Assembly (NCBI GenBank): GCA_016211195.1
Contig: JACQSS010000033.1
Coordinates: 1 to 39,312, forward strand
Length of the DNA stretch: 39,312 bases
Direction of reading: 5' to 3'
From: Candidatus Woesearchaeota archaeon
GTDB taxonomy: Archaea; Nanobdellota; Nanobdellia; Woesearchaeales; JAGVYF01
Position numbers and translations under genes: made by a program
The notes under the pieces: model-generated
Databases searched by the model: none
What the model saw: only the letters and a program-made list of their open reading frames with translations
Told to the model about the DNA's origin: nothing
Part shown: positions 15,473 to 23,171 of the stretch, one piece after another
Position numbering within the stretch: the stretch's first letter is position 1
Layout of the letters: each line of letters starts with the position of its first letter

Positions 15473-15660
15473 AACGAAAGGAATTTGCAAAATTAAAAAA
15501 AGAGGAGCTCGAAGCAAAGCTCCTCGACGTGAAAAAAGAGCTCATGAAGGAGAACGCACAGGTGGCGCGGGGAAGCGTCCCGAAGGTCAGCCTGCACGCA
15601 CTCAAGAAAAACATCGCACGTCTCTATATGCTCCTACATCGTGGAGAAAAAAAAGAGTAA
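15469..15660 (+). CDS. rpl29: Ribosomal protein L29 (uL29)
   Basis: A 63-aa two-helix protein near the tunnel exit that contacts L23 and SRP. It has the expected KLKKEELEAKLLDVKKELMK helix and the second helix ALKKNIARLYMLLH. It overlaps the S3 stop by 4 nt. Confidence 0.94.
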   Translation: MKRKEFAKLKKEELEAKLLDVKKELMKENAQVARGSVPKVSLHALKKNIARLYMLLHRGEKKE

Positions 15661-15669
15661 AGGAGGAAC

Positions 15670-15978
15670 ATGCCAGAAGTATGCACACAATGCGGCCTGC
15701 CAAAGGAGCTTTGTGTTTGTGAAACCATAGCAAAGGAAAGACAGGCAATCAGGGTATCCACCATCAAGAAGAAATTCGGGAAGGTGTATACTGTGGTTGA
15801 AGGGATTGATGAGAAGGAGATAAACACCAAGAATATCATCAAGAACCTGAAAAGCAGCCTCGCATGCGGTGGGACCATCAAGGATGGAAACATCGAACTG
15901 CAGGGTGATCACAAACAGAAAGTACGGAAAATCCTTGTGGAGCTTGGCTTTGCAGCAGAAAGCATCCAAGTGGAGTAA
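15670..15978 (+). CDS. sui1: Translation initiation factor aIF1 (SUI1)
   Basis: A 102-aa homologue of eukaryotic eIF1, which monitors start-codon choice on the small subunit. An N-terminal zinc knuckle (Cys5, Cys8, Cys15, Cys17 in CTQCGLPKELCVC) precedes the SUI1 fold with LKSSLACGGTIKDGNIELQG, the conserved basic loop and core. AAAGGAGG lies just before its ATG. The position between L29 and Rnp1 is the usual euryarchaeal arrangement. Confidence 0.96.
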   Translation: MPEVCTQCGLPKELCVCETIAKERQAIRVSTIKKKFGKVYTVVEGIDEKEINTKNIIKNLKSSLACGGTIKDGNIELQGDHKQKVRKILVELGFAAESIQVE

Positions 15979-15980
15979 GC

Positions 15981-16226
15981 ATGCACAACATCCTTGGGCA
16001 TGAGCTGATAGGAATCCCTATCAACATCCTCGATGCAAAAAACAGGCAGCTGGTCGGGATGACCGGCATTGTCGTCGACGAGACAAAGAATACCTTTGTT
16101 TTGGACGTCAATGGGAAGAAAAAGAGGGTGATGAAAAAGGACATCACCCTCAAGGTAGGCAAATACATAATCCAGGGCAAGCTTCTGGTCGCGAGGCCGG
16201 AAGAGCGATTAAAGGTGAAGAGATGA
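15981..16226 (+). CDS. rnp1: RNase P protein component 1 (Rnp1/Pop4)
   Basis: An 81-aa protein homologous to eukaryotic Rpp29, part of the protein-rich archaeal RNase P that removes tRNA 5-prime leaders. The Sm-like barrel is visible as HELIGIPINIL, GMTGIVVDETKNTFVL and IIQGKLLVARPEERLK. It is slightly shorter than typical (about 90-100 aa). It overlaps S17 by 4 nt. Its presence implies that an RNase P RNA exists elsewhere in the genome. Confidence 0.94.
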   Translation: MHNILGHELIGIPINILDAKNRQLVGMTGIVVDETKNTFVLDVNGKKKRVMKKDITLKVGKYIIQGKLLVARPEERLKVKR

Positions 16227-16576
16227 AAAAGAACGATTGTGGGGACGAACACTGCCCCACGCATGGAACGCTGAAGATCAAAGGGCGTGTCTTTTTAGGT
16301 ACAGTCACGTCTGATAAAATGCAGAAGACAGTGACTGTCCAATGGGACCGCCGTGTCTTTGTCCCGAAATATGAAAGGTATCTGAAGGCATGGAGCCGCA
16401 TCAAGGCACATAATCCGCCTTGTGTCAATGCAAAGGTGGGCGATTATGTGCGTATCAGGGAATGCAGACCCTTGTCAAAAACAAAGAACTTTGTCGTCGT
16501 GGGTGTCATGGGGAAAAAGGAAGTCGTTGTCCCAACCTATGAACATTTCGAACGTGAAGAACCGGTGAAAGAATGA
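16223..16576 (+). CDS. rps17: Ribosomal protein S17 (uS17)
   Basis: A 117-aa OB-fold protein of the small-subunit body. The archaeal N-terminal extension carries a Cys pair (CGDEHCPTHG), followed by LGTVTSDKMQKTVTVQWDRR, VPKYERYLK and VGDYVRIRECRPLSKTKNFV. It overlaps Rnp1 and L14 by 4 nt each. Confidence 0.97.
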   Translation: MKKNDCGDEHCPTHGTLKIKGRVFLGTVTSDKMQKTVTVQWDRRVFVPKYERYLKAWSRIKAHNPPCVNAKVGDYVRIRECRPLSKTKNFVVVGVMGKKEVVVPTYEHFEREEPVKE

Positions 16577-16974
16577 AAGACATCAAGGCACGTATTACAC
16601 GAGGACTGCCTGTTGGGGCAAACATCGAGGCATGTGACAACAGCGGTGCAAAGGTCATCAAGATATTTTCAGTATTCGGACAGAAGACAGTCAAAGGCCG
16701 TATCCAGTCAGCCGCTATCGGAGACATGGTTATGGCAGCAGTTAAGAAAGGAAAACCGGATATGCGGAAGCAGGTGGTTTTTGCCATCATTGTCCGGCAG
16801 AAGAAGGAGTTCCGCAGGAGAGATGGAATGCGGGTCGGTTTTGAGGATAATGCAGCTGTTGTCCTGAAGGATGAGAAAGGCAATCCAAAAGGAACGCTTA
16901 TCAAAGGGCCGATTGCGAAGGAAGTCGCAGTCAGGTGGCCTGCAGTTGCAAAAATAGCGCGATTAATGGTCTGA
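16573..16974 (+). CDS. rpl14: Ribosomal protein L14 (uL14)
   Basis: A 133-aa subunit-interface protein. Conserved parts are ACDNSGAKVIKIF, GDMVMAAVKKGKPDMRKQV, the basic RRRDGMRVGFEDNAAVV strand and IKGPIAKEVAVRWPAVAKIA. It overlaps S17 by 4 nt. Confidence 0.97.
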   Translation: MKDIKARITRGLPVGANIEACDNSGAKVIKIFSVFGQKTVKGRIQSAAIGDMVMAAVKKGKPDMRKQVVFAIIVRQKKEFRRRDGMRVGFEDNAAVVLKDEKGNPKGTLIKGPIAKEVAVRWPAVAKIARLMV

Positions 16975-16984
16975 GTTGAGAAAG

Positions 16985-17386
16985 ATGGACAGCACACCAA
17001 CATGGAAAGGAAGCGTGCAACCACGCAAGCAACGGAAATGGCTTGCACAGGCACCGCTCCACGCACGCAACGCATTCATGTCAGCACCGTTAGTGAAACC
17101 ATTGCGGCAGAAGCTCGGCACGAGGAATATTCCTGTGCGCAAAGGGGACAAGGTAAAGGTGCTGCGGGGCCAGTTCAAGGGCAAGATAGGTGCTGTACAG
17201 CAAGTCAATACAAAACGTCGGCTGGTGTTCATCGAAGGTGTTGATTTCACACGGAAGAACGGGAGCAAGGTACAGTATGGGGTGCACCCGTCAAAGGTCA
17301 TCATCACGGAATTGCATGAAGACAAGAGACGCCTCAAGCACATACAACAAAAGAAAGAGACCAAGAAGGTGGAGACAAATGGGTAA
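16985..17386 (+). CDS. rpl24: Ribosomal protein L24 (uL24)
   Basis: A large-subunit assembly initiator with a KOW domain, 133 aa from this ATG. It shows QPRKQRKWLAQAPLHARNAF, IPVRKGDKVKVLRGQFKGKI (KOW motif) and GVHPSKVIITEL. An in-frame TTG at 16976 gives three more residues; the ATG is preferred on codon grounds, but neither has a clear ribosome binding site. The last 8 nt overlap the S4e gene. Confidence 0.95.
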   Translation: MDSTPTWKGSVQPRKQRKWLAQAPLHARNAFMSAPLVKPLRQKLGTRNIPVRKGDKVKVLRGQFKGKIGAVQQVNTKRRLVFIEGVDFTRKNGSKVQYGVHPSKVIITELHEDKRRLKHIQQKKETKKVETNG

Positions 17387-18074
17387 TTCACTCACGATCA
17401 AACGGATGGCAGCGCCAACATCATGGCAGATGAAGCGAAAAGGCATTACATTCGTGACAAAACCGATGCCCGGTGCTCATAGCTATCAGTTGGGGACATC
17501 GCTAAATTTCATCCTACGTGATGTGCTGTCGCTTGCACGTACAGCACGTGAAGCAAAGTATATCCTCAATAACAAGGAAATACTCGTCAATGGGACCCGA
17601 CGCAAAGATGGCAAGTATCTTGCCGGATTTATGGACACATTATCTATCACCCCCACCAAAGAACATTATCGCCTGATCATCTCCCAGAAGGGGACACTTG
17701 AAGCCCTCAAGATTGATGCAGAGGACGCAAAGAAGACCATCGCAAAAATCATTGGAAAGAGCCACGTGGCTGGTCGCGTCCAACTCAATCTGAGTGACGG
17801 TAGAAACCTGTTCGTGGAGAAAGACACGTATAAGGTAGGTGACTCGCTTCTCGTTGAGATGCCAAAGCAGAAAGTGCTTGACCACTTCAAACTGGAGAAA
17901 GGTGCTATTATCTTGCTCACTGACGGAACCCATATCGGAAAGACCGGGAGCGTGGAAGATATTGTCAGTGACATTATTATCTTCAGAGTCGGTCAGGATA
18001 TCTTCAGAACAAAGAAGTCATTTGCATTCGTCATCGGGAAGGGCAAATCTGCAGTCACGGTAGGATCATCATGA
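17379..18074 (+). CDS. rps4e: Ribosomal protein S4e (eS4)
   Basis: An archaeal/eukaryotic small-subunit protein with S4-like and KOW regions, 231 aa. The start MGNSLTIKRMAAPTSWQMKR corresponds to the conserved family beginning; the frame is open further upstream inside L24, but only this ATG gives the right N-terminus. It overlaps L24 by 8 nt and L5 by 4 nt. It ends with FRTKKSFAFVIGKGKSAV, typical of archaea. Confidence 0.96.
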   Translation: MGNSLTIKRMAAPTSWQMKRKGITFVTKPMPGAHSYQLGTSLNFILRDVLSLARTAREAKYILNNKEILVNGTRRKDGKYLAGFMDTLSITPTKEHYRLIISQKGTLEALKIDAEDAKKTIAKIIGKSHVAGRVQLNLSDGRNLFVEKDTYKVGDSLLVEMPKQKVLDHFKLEKGAIILLTDGTHIGKTGSVEDIVSDIIIFRVGQDIFRTKKSFAFVIGKGKSAVTVGSS

Positions 18075-18592
18075 ACCCAATGCGCTCAATCAAAATAGAG
18101 AAAGTCACGCTGAATTTCGGCGCTGGCAAGGAGAACGTCAAGCTTGAGAAAGGTGTCAAGCTCCTCAGGAAACTGACCGGTATCGAGCCAGTCAAGACAG
18201 TCACGATGAAACGCATTCCCACATGGGGGTTGCGGCCTGGGTTGCCGATTGGTTGCAAACTGACCCTACGGGGGGCTCCTGCACAGGAAATGCTCAACCG
18301 CGTGTTGACTGCACGGGGTCACAAGCTCAGGGACACGCAGTTCGATGAGAATGGCAACATTGCATTCGGCATTCCTGAATATATTGATGTGCCAGGCATC
18401 AAGTATGACCCTGAATTGGGCATCCTTGGATTTGAAGTTTGTGTGACGTTAATACGACCCGGATACCGCATCAAGACACGTCGTATCAAGATGCACAAAG
18501 TGCCGAAAAGGCACCGCATCACCAAAGAGGAGGCACAGACATTCATGACACAACAGTACAAAGTACAGGTTGTAAGGAAAGGTGACGAGTAG
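18071..18592 (+). CDS. rpl5: Ribosomal protein L5 (uL5)
   Basis: A 173-aa 5S rRNA-binding protein of the central protuberance. Motifs are IEKVTLNFGAG, LRKLTGIEPVKT, the GLPIGCKLTLRG loop and PGYRIKTRRIKMHKVPKRHR. It overlaps S4e by 4 nt and is followed directly by the S14 frame. Confidence 0.97.
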   Translation: MNPMRSIKIEKVTLNFGAGKENVKLEKGVKLLRKLTGIEPVKTVTMKRIPTWGLRPGLPIGCKLTLRGAPAQEMLNRVLTARGHKLRDTQFDENGNIAFGIPEYIDVPGIKYDPELGILGFEVCVTLIRPGYRIKTRRIKMHKVPKRHRITKEEAQTFMTQQYKVQVVRKGDE

Positions 18593-18823
18593 ATGACGTA
18601 CAGCGATTTCAAAAAGGTTTTTAAACAGTTGCGTACGAAAACCTTCAAACTCAACAAGTTCATGAAATTCAATGCGCCCAAGAAGAGAAGTTGTGGCGCA
18701 GCAAAAAAAAGATGCGTGCGCTGCGGCAGGATCGGCGCACATGTCGGTAAATACAGCCTAGACTATTGCCGCCAGTGCTTCCGCGAGGTTGCTCCGACGA
18801 TCGGATTCAAGAAATATAACTAA
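18593..18823 (+). CDS. rps14: Ribosomal protein S14 (uS14), zinc form
   Basis: A small-subunit head protein with a zinc site CVRC...CRQC and the ending [14 protein letters not shown]. The conserved archaeal protein begins at [10 protein letters not shown] (ATG at 18662, 53 aa). The frame opens 23 codons earlier at an ATG that abuts the L5 stop and has an upstream AGGTGAC, so a longer 76-aa product is possible. The longer start is given; the shorter is equally defensible. Confidence 0.9.
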   Translation: MTYSDFKKVFKQLRTKTFKLNKFMKFNAPKKRSCGAAKKRCVRCGRIGAHVGKYSLDYCRQCFREVAPTIGFKKYN

Positions 18824-18834
18824 AGGTGTTCACT

Positions 18835-19227
18835 ATGACCATGAATGATCCATTGGCAGCTGCATTGTCAAAGATTGAGAATGCAGAAAGGATTGGCAGG
18901 AAGACCTGCACTATAAAACCTGTATCAAAGGTCATCAAGACCATCCTCTCGATGATGATGGACTATCATTACATCGGGGAATACAAGGAAGTTGAGGACG
19001 GCAGGGGCAATTTCATCGAGTTGCAGCTGCTCGGGAAGATAAACAAATGTGGTGCAATCAAGCCGCGCTCGCCTGTCAAGAAGGAGGACATTGAAAAGTT
19101 TGAGAAGAGGTACCTGCCTGCAAAGGACTTTGGCGTCATCATCTTATCAACCCAGAAGGGAATGATGAGCAACCATGAGACGAAAAAGCAAGGGCTTGGA
19201 GGAAAGCTCGTTGCATATTGCTACTGA
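18835..19227 (+). CDS. rps8: Ribosomal protein S8 (uS8)
   Basis: A 130-aa 16S-binding assembly protein. It begins [25 protein letters not shown] at 18824-18828 lies 6 nt before this ATG, so it is preferred over the in-frame GTG at 18826. The middle has [19 protein letters not shown], and the end [20 protein letters not shown] is the conserved archaeal C-terminus. Confidence 0.96.
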   Translation: MTMNDPLAAALSKIENAERIGRKTCTIKPVSKVIKTILSMMMDYHYIGEYKEVEDGRGNFIELQLLGKINKCGAIKPRSPVKKEDIEKFEKRYLPAKDFGVIILSTQKGMMSNHETKKQGLGGKLVAYCY

Positions 19228-19230
19228 ACC

Positions 19231-19782
19231 ATGAGACTCGACACATTGGCAATGGACGTGGAAATCCCTGACGGAGTAACAGTTGACATAGCACCAGACC
19301 ATGTCATCACGATCAAGGGAAAGAAAGGTGAAGTGAAACGGACATTCCATGCGATAGGAATCACTGTTGCAAGGGAAGGTAACACAGTCGTCTTTAGTGC
19401 GAAGAATGCGACAAAGAAAGAGAAGACTATGATCGGCACATTCCGGGCGCACCTGAAAAACATGGTAACGGGCGTCGTGAATGGACATCAGTACAAAATG
19501 AAGATTTGTTCCGGACACTTCCCGATGACCGTCGCGGTCAAGGGCAATGAGCTTACAATCAAGAATTTCCTTGGAGAAAAGGTACCGCGCATCGCCCGGT
19601 TGCTGGATGGCGTGAGTGTCAAGGTTGAAGGAAGTGACGTCAGTATTGACAGCCCGGATCTGGAAAAGGCAGGCATTGTCGCGTCACGCATTGAGCTCGC
19701 GACATTCATCTCAAGAAGGGATCGGCGTGTTTTCCAGGATGGGATATTCATCACGTCAAAACCAGGTGTGGAGAAAATATGA
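19231..19782 (+). CDS. rpl6: Ribosomal protein L6 (uL6)
   Basis: A 183-aa two-repeat protein near the GTPase centre. Signs are VEIPDGVTVDIA, ITIKGKKGEVKRTF, GHFPMTVAVKGNELTIKNFL and the FQDGIFITSKPG-type end typical of archaea. It overlaps L32e by 4 nt. Confidence 0.97.
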   Translation: MRLDTLAMDVEIPDGVTVDIAPDHVITIKGKKGEVKRTFHAIGITVAREGNTVVFSAKNATKKEKTMIGTFRAHLKNMVTGVVNGHQYKMKICSGHFPMTVAVKGNELTIKNFLGEKVPRIARLLDGVSVKVEGSDVSIDSPDLEKAGIVASRIELATFISRRDRRVFQDGIFITSKPGVEKI

Positions 19783-20363
19783 CTCAGGACCTCCTTGCCG
19801 TCAGACGGCACATCAAGAACAGGAAACCGAATTTCCTGAGAGAAGATTATGACAAGAAGAGCCTTGGCCTCAAATGGCGCAGGCCGACTGGAAGGCATTC
19901 GAAAATCAAGCACCAGTTCAAAGGAAGCAGAAAGATGCCTTCTTGTGGTTATCGGTCACCGGTCGCAGTCCGTGGCTTAACACGACATGGGTATGTACCT
20001 GTTGTTGTCTACACAATGGCAGACTTGGAAAGGGTTAATCCAAAGACAGACACAGTCATCATCGGCAGCACAGTAGGCAACAGAAAGCGGGCACTTTTCC
20101 TTGCAAAAATCATTGAAAAGAATCTCCGGGTTCATAATGTCCGGGATACTGCAGCGAGCCTAAAAGCGATTAATGACGGTTTCAAGGCAAAGAAGAAAGA
20201 AGAGAAAAAAACTGCTCAAAAGGAAACACCGGCTGTGACAAAAACAGAAGCTGCACCAAAAGAGCAAGCGCCTGTCGCACAAACGCCAGCTTCAGCAGCA
20301 CCGGCTGTGCAAAAAGCTGAAGCACAGAAGAACCCACGGACAAAAAAAGGTGAGGCCAAGTGA
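19779..20363 (+). CDS. rpl32e: Ribosomal protein L32e (eL32) with Ala/Lys/Glu tail
   Basis: A 194-aa archaeal/eukaryotic large-subunit protein. The core shows PNFLREDYDKKSLGLKWRRP, GYRSPVAVRGLTRHGYVPVVV and IIGSTVGNRKRALFLAK. About 60 residues after position 135 form an Ala/Lys/Glu/Pro-rich, low-complexity tail not needed for the family fold. It overlaps both neighbours by 4 nt. Confidence 0.95.
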   Translation: MTQDLLAVRRHIKNRKPNFLREDYDKKSLGLKWRRPTGRHSKIKHQFKGSRKMPSCGYRSPVAVRGLTRHGYVPVVVYTMADLERVNPKTDTVIIGSTVGNRKRALFLAKIIEKNLRVHNVRDTAASLKAINDGFKAKKKEEKKTAQKETPAVTKTEAAPKEQAPVAQTPASAAPAVQKAEAQKNPRTKKGEAK

Positions 20364-20806
20364 AACTGAAGCTACAGAAGAGACTTGCCAGCAAAATCAT
20401 GAAGTGCTCACCAAAGCGCGTCTGGCTGAATCCGGACTCACTGAGCACTATCAAGGAAGCAATCACGAGAAATGATATCAAAGGCCTTATCAGGCATGGC
20501 GTCATCGATAAACTGCCCGAACGGGGTGTCTCACGTGGCCGTGCGCGGTTGCGCAGCATCCAAAAGAAGAAAGGCCGACAGAAGAGCGTTGGAACAAGGA
20601 AAGGGACACGCAATGCACGGTTCCCTGCCAAGGATGAATGGATGAACAAGATCCGCAAGCAGCGGGCTTTCATCAAGGAACTCAAGAGCAAGGACCTTAT
20701 TGAGACCAGCGTGGCTAAGGACTTGTACCAGAAGGCTAAAGGTGGCTACTTCAGAAGCAAAGGGCACCTGAAACTGTACATTAACGAACACAAGATGATA
20801 AAATGA
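20360..20806 (+). CDS. rpl19e: Ribosomal protein L19e (eL19)
   Basis: A 148-aa helical, strongly basic protein that bridges the subunits in archaea and eukaryotes. Diagnostic parts are QKRLASKIMKCSPKRVWLNP, SRGRARLRSIQKKKGRQKSV-like basic helix and LYQKAKGGYFRSKGHLKLYI. It overlaps L32e and L18 by 4 nt. Confidence 0.97.
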   Translation: MKLKLQKRLASKIMKCSPKRVWLNPDSLSTIKEAITRNDIKGLIRHGVIDKLPERGVSRGRARLRSIQKKKGRQKSVGTRKGTRNARFPAKDEWMNKIRKQRAFIKELKSKDLIETSVAKDLYQKAKGGYFRSKGHLKLYINEHKMIK

Positions 20807-21381
20807 ACGTCACAAAATCTCTCCCCATGCGGAGAAAACAGCAGGGAATAACGAACTACCGCAAACGGCTTACCCTCCTGAAAGGGAATGTCCTGCGTGC
20901 AGTAGTAAGGAAATCACTCAAGCACATTGTCATCCAGATTGTCGAATTTGATGCAAGGGGTGACAAGGTTGTGTTATGTGCTGACTCAAAAGCATTGCCT
21001 AAATATGGCTGGAAAGCTGGCGGCGGCAATATCCCCGCTGCGTATCTGACCGGTTATCTCCTTGGTGTGCTGGCAAAGAAAAAGCATATTGAAGAAGCCA
21101 TCCTCGACATCGGATTGCAGACGTCCAGTAAGGGCGCGCGCATCTATGCTGCTCTGAAAGGCATGGTTGACGGCGGATTGCAGATTCCATGCAGCGACGA
21201 TAATCTCCCCGATGAAGGACGCCTTATGGGCAAACATGTCCAATCGTATTCACAGACACTCCAGAAAGACAAAGAGGCATTCCTAAAGCAGTTCAGCGGT
21301 TATCTTAAGGCGGGCATTAATCCGCTCGACATGGAAAAACAGGTTGCACTCGCAAAGGGACGCATCAAAGAGGCTGCATAA
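20803..21381 (+). CDS. rpl18: Ribosomal protein L18 (uL18)
   Basis: A 192-aa 5S rRNA-binding protein in the long archaeal form. It has MRRKQQGITNYRKRLTLLK, IVIQIVEFDARGDKV, the TGYLLGVLAKKKHIEEAILD helix and IPCSDDNLPDEGRLMGKHV near the end. It is followed by S5 after 1 nt. Confidence 0.97.
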   Translation: MNVTKSLPMRRKQQGITNYRKRLTLLKGNVLRAVVRKSLKHIVIQIVEFDARGDKVVLCADSKALPKYGWKAGGGNIPAAYLTGYLLGVLAKKKHIEEAILDIGLQTSSKGARIYAALKGMVDGGLQIPCSDDNLPDEGRLMGKHVQSYSQTLQKDKEAFLKQFSGYLKAGINPLDMEKQVALAKGRIKEAA

Positions 21382-21382
21382 A

Positions 21383-22252
21383 ATGGCCGAAGAAGAGAAA
21401 GTCAAGGAAATAGAAGAAGTTGTTGTGGCTCCTGAACACGCACCGGGTGAAATGGTCGCAGTGCCGATAGAAGAGGAAGAAGTCCTCAAGACAATTGCCA
21501 AGCCCGATGTCGGGCATTGGAAGCCAAAGACGACGCTCGGTAGAAAAGTGAAGGATGGGGACGTTAAGGATATCACTTCTATTCTCGATAACGGGCAGAA
21601 GATTCTTGAGGCAGAGATTGTGGATGCCTTGTTTCCGGATCTCCAGAATGACCTCTTACTTATTGGACAGGCAAAGGGTAAATTTGGCGGCGGCCAGCGC
21701 CGTGTCTTCCGACAGACACAGAAGAAGACAAATGAAGGGAACAAGCCCCATTTCGGGACATTGGCAGTTGCCGGGAATGGAAATGGCTATGTTGGTGTCG
21801 GATACGGCAAGAGCAAAGAAACCGTCCCTGCACGGGAAAAAGCGCTGCGGAAGGCAAAGCTCAATATCATCAAAATCAGAAGGGGATGCGGATCATGGCA
21901 GTGCTTCTGCAAAGAACCTCATTCCATTCCATATCAGGTTGCTGGAAAATGCGGTTCTGTCACGGTGACGTTGATTCCTGCACCAAAGGGAACAGGATTG
22001 CGCGTGGATCGCGAAGTCGCAAAAGTGCTGCGGCTTGCGGGTGTGCGCGATGTCTGGTCTCATAGTACGGGGCAGACAAGGACAAAACTGAACCTCATTC
22101 ACGCCACCATGGATGCATTACTGAACGCCATCAAGACAAAAGTGAAGCCGGAAGCGTTCGATACACTGGGTGTTGTTGATGGGCGTGTGGATGGAATTAT
22201 CAGGGAGAAACCAAAAGAAGACGAGAAAAGAAAAGGAGAAAGGAGAAGATGA
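21383..22252 (+). CDS. rps5: Ribosomal protein S5 (uS5) with acidic N-terminus
   Basis: A 289-aa decoding-fidelity protein, longer than most archaeal S5 (about 210-240). Residues 1-35 are Glu/Val-rich and acidic. The S5 core follows: KTTLGRKVKDGDVKDI, the FGTLAVAGNGNGYVGVGYGK motif, RRGCGSWQCFCKEPHSIPY and ITLIPAPKGTGL-type segment. The C-terminus is Lys/Glu/Arg-rich. The ATG at 21383 follows the L18 stop; the frame is open upstream, but that part overlaps L18. It overlaps L30 by 4 nt. Confidence 0.95.
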   Translation: MAEEEKVKEIEEVVVAPEHAPGEMVAVPIEEEEVLKTIAKPDVGHWKPKTTLGRKVKDGDVKDITSILDNGQKILEAEIVDALFPDLQNDLLLIGQAKGKFGGGQRRVFRQTQKKTNEGNKPHFGTLAVAGNGNGYVGVGYGKSKETVPAREKALRKAKLNIIKIRRGCGSWQCFCKEPHSIPYQVAGKCGSVTVTLIPAPKGTGLRVDREVAKVLRLAGVRDVWSHSTGQTRTKLNLIHATMDALLNAIKTKVKPEAFDTLGVVDGRVDGIIREKPKEDEKRKGERRR

Positions 22253-22677
22253 AACTCGCAGCCATACGTATCAGAGGATGCAACCGGGTCAATCAGACGA
22301 TTGAACGGACATTGAACCAATTGCATCTGTACCGGAAGAACTTCTGTGTCGTTATTGACGATACGCCATCGTACCGCGGCATGCTGTCCAAAGTCAAGGA
22401 TTATATCACCTATGGTCCCATTGATGATACCACCTACAAGACACTTGTCGACAAGCGGGGCGAAGAATTTATTCAGCCGGTGACAGACAAGAACAAGCTA
22501 ATCACTTATGAGACACGATATGTTGCAATCGGAGAAAAGAAATATAAACCGTTCTTCCGGCTGCATCCGCCACGAGGCGGCTTTGACAGGAAAGGGACAA
22601 AGAAAGCATTCTCACTGGGAGGAGCATTGGGATATCGCGGAGAGGAGATCAGGAAGCTCCTTGCCCGCATGGTGTAA
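22249..22677 (+). CDS. rpl30: Ribosomal protein L30 (uL30)
   Basis: A 142-aa archaeal long-form L30. The beginning KLAAIRIRGCNRVNQTIERT and NQLHLYRKNFCVVIDDTPSY are conserved, then the MLSKVKDYITYGPID segment, and the C-terminal RLHPPRGGFDRKGTKKAFS of archaeal L30. It overlaps S5 by 4 nt. Confidence 0.96.
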   Translation: MKLAAIRIRGCNRVNQTIERTLNQLHLYRKNFCVVIDDTPSYRGMLSKVKDYITYGPIDDTTYKTLVDKRGEEFIQPVTDKNKLITYETRYVAIGEKKYKPFFRLHPPRGGFDRKGTKKAFSLGGALGYRGEEIRKLLARMV

Positions 22678-22679
22678 AC

Positions 22680-23120
22680 ATGACAGTCAACAAACGCGCA
22701 AAGAATTCACGCCATCGTGGGTCAAAGACTCATGGATGGGGAGACAAGAAGAAGCATCGCGGTTCTGGTCATCGTGGCGGAACCGGTAATGCGGGGTCTG
22801 GCAAGAAAGCAGACTGCAAAAAGCCGCGCTTCTGGAAGGATCCATATTACTTCGGCAAATTCGGGTTTGTCCGGCAGAATACAATAACGGTTCGTGACGT
22901 GAATCTTCAGACGCTGGAAACACGGGCTCAATTCTTACTGAGCAACCAGCGCATTGAGGAAAAGGATGGTGCATATGTCGCTGACCTAAGCAAGTTGGGC
23001 TATGACAAGCTCTTGTCAAAGGGACTCGTGACCCGGAAATGGCATATCACTGCCCGCTCTGCAAGCGCCTCTGCAAAGAAAAAAGTGGAGGAAGCGGGCG
23101 GCAGCGTGACGCTGGCATAG
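22680..23120 (+). CDS. rpl15: Ribosomal protein L15 (uL15)
   Basis: A 146-aa protein with the Gly/His-rich basic N-terminus of archaeal L15 (RHRGSKTHGWGDKKKHRGSG, GGTGNAGSGKKA) and a globular end with LSKLGYDKLLSKGLVTRKW. It is the last gene before a 51-nt gap that holds the secY promoter. Confidence 0.96.
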   Translation: MTVNKRAKNSRHRGSKTHGWGDKKKHRGSGHRGGTGNAGSGKKADCKKPRFWKDPYYFGKFGFVRQNTITVRDVNLQTLETRAQFLLSNQRIEEKDGAYVADLSKLGYDKLLSKGLVTRKWHITARSASASAKKKVEEAGGSVTLA

Positions 23121-23137
23121 ATTTTTCTTCGCCAAAT

Positions 23138-23146
23138 ATTTATATA
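23138..23146 (+). promoter_or_regulatory. TATA box and start region of secY
   Basis: ATTTATATA is centred 30 nt upstream of the ATG at 23172, so an internal promoter can serve secY and following genes. GAGGT at 23161-23165 also precedes that ATG by 6 nt and would serve read-through transcripts from the ribosomal operon. Confidence 0.55.
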
Positions 23147-23171
23147 GCACTGCATGCACAGAGGTACGCAC

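Noticed and set aside
17190-17378. Upstream extension of S4e (63 residues)
   Set aside because: It overlaps L24 in another frame, and the conserved S4e N-terminus starts at 17379.
21344-21382. Upstream extension of S5 into L18
   Set aside because: The ATG at 21383 follows the L18 stop directly; the extension only reads L18 in another frame.
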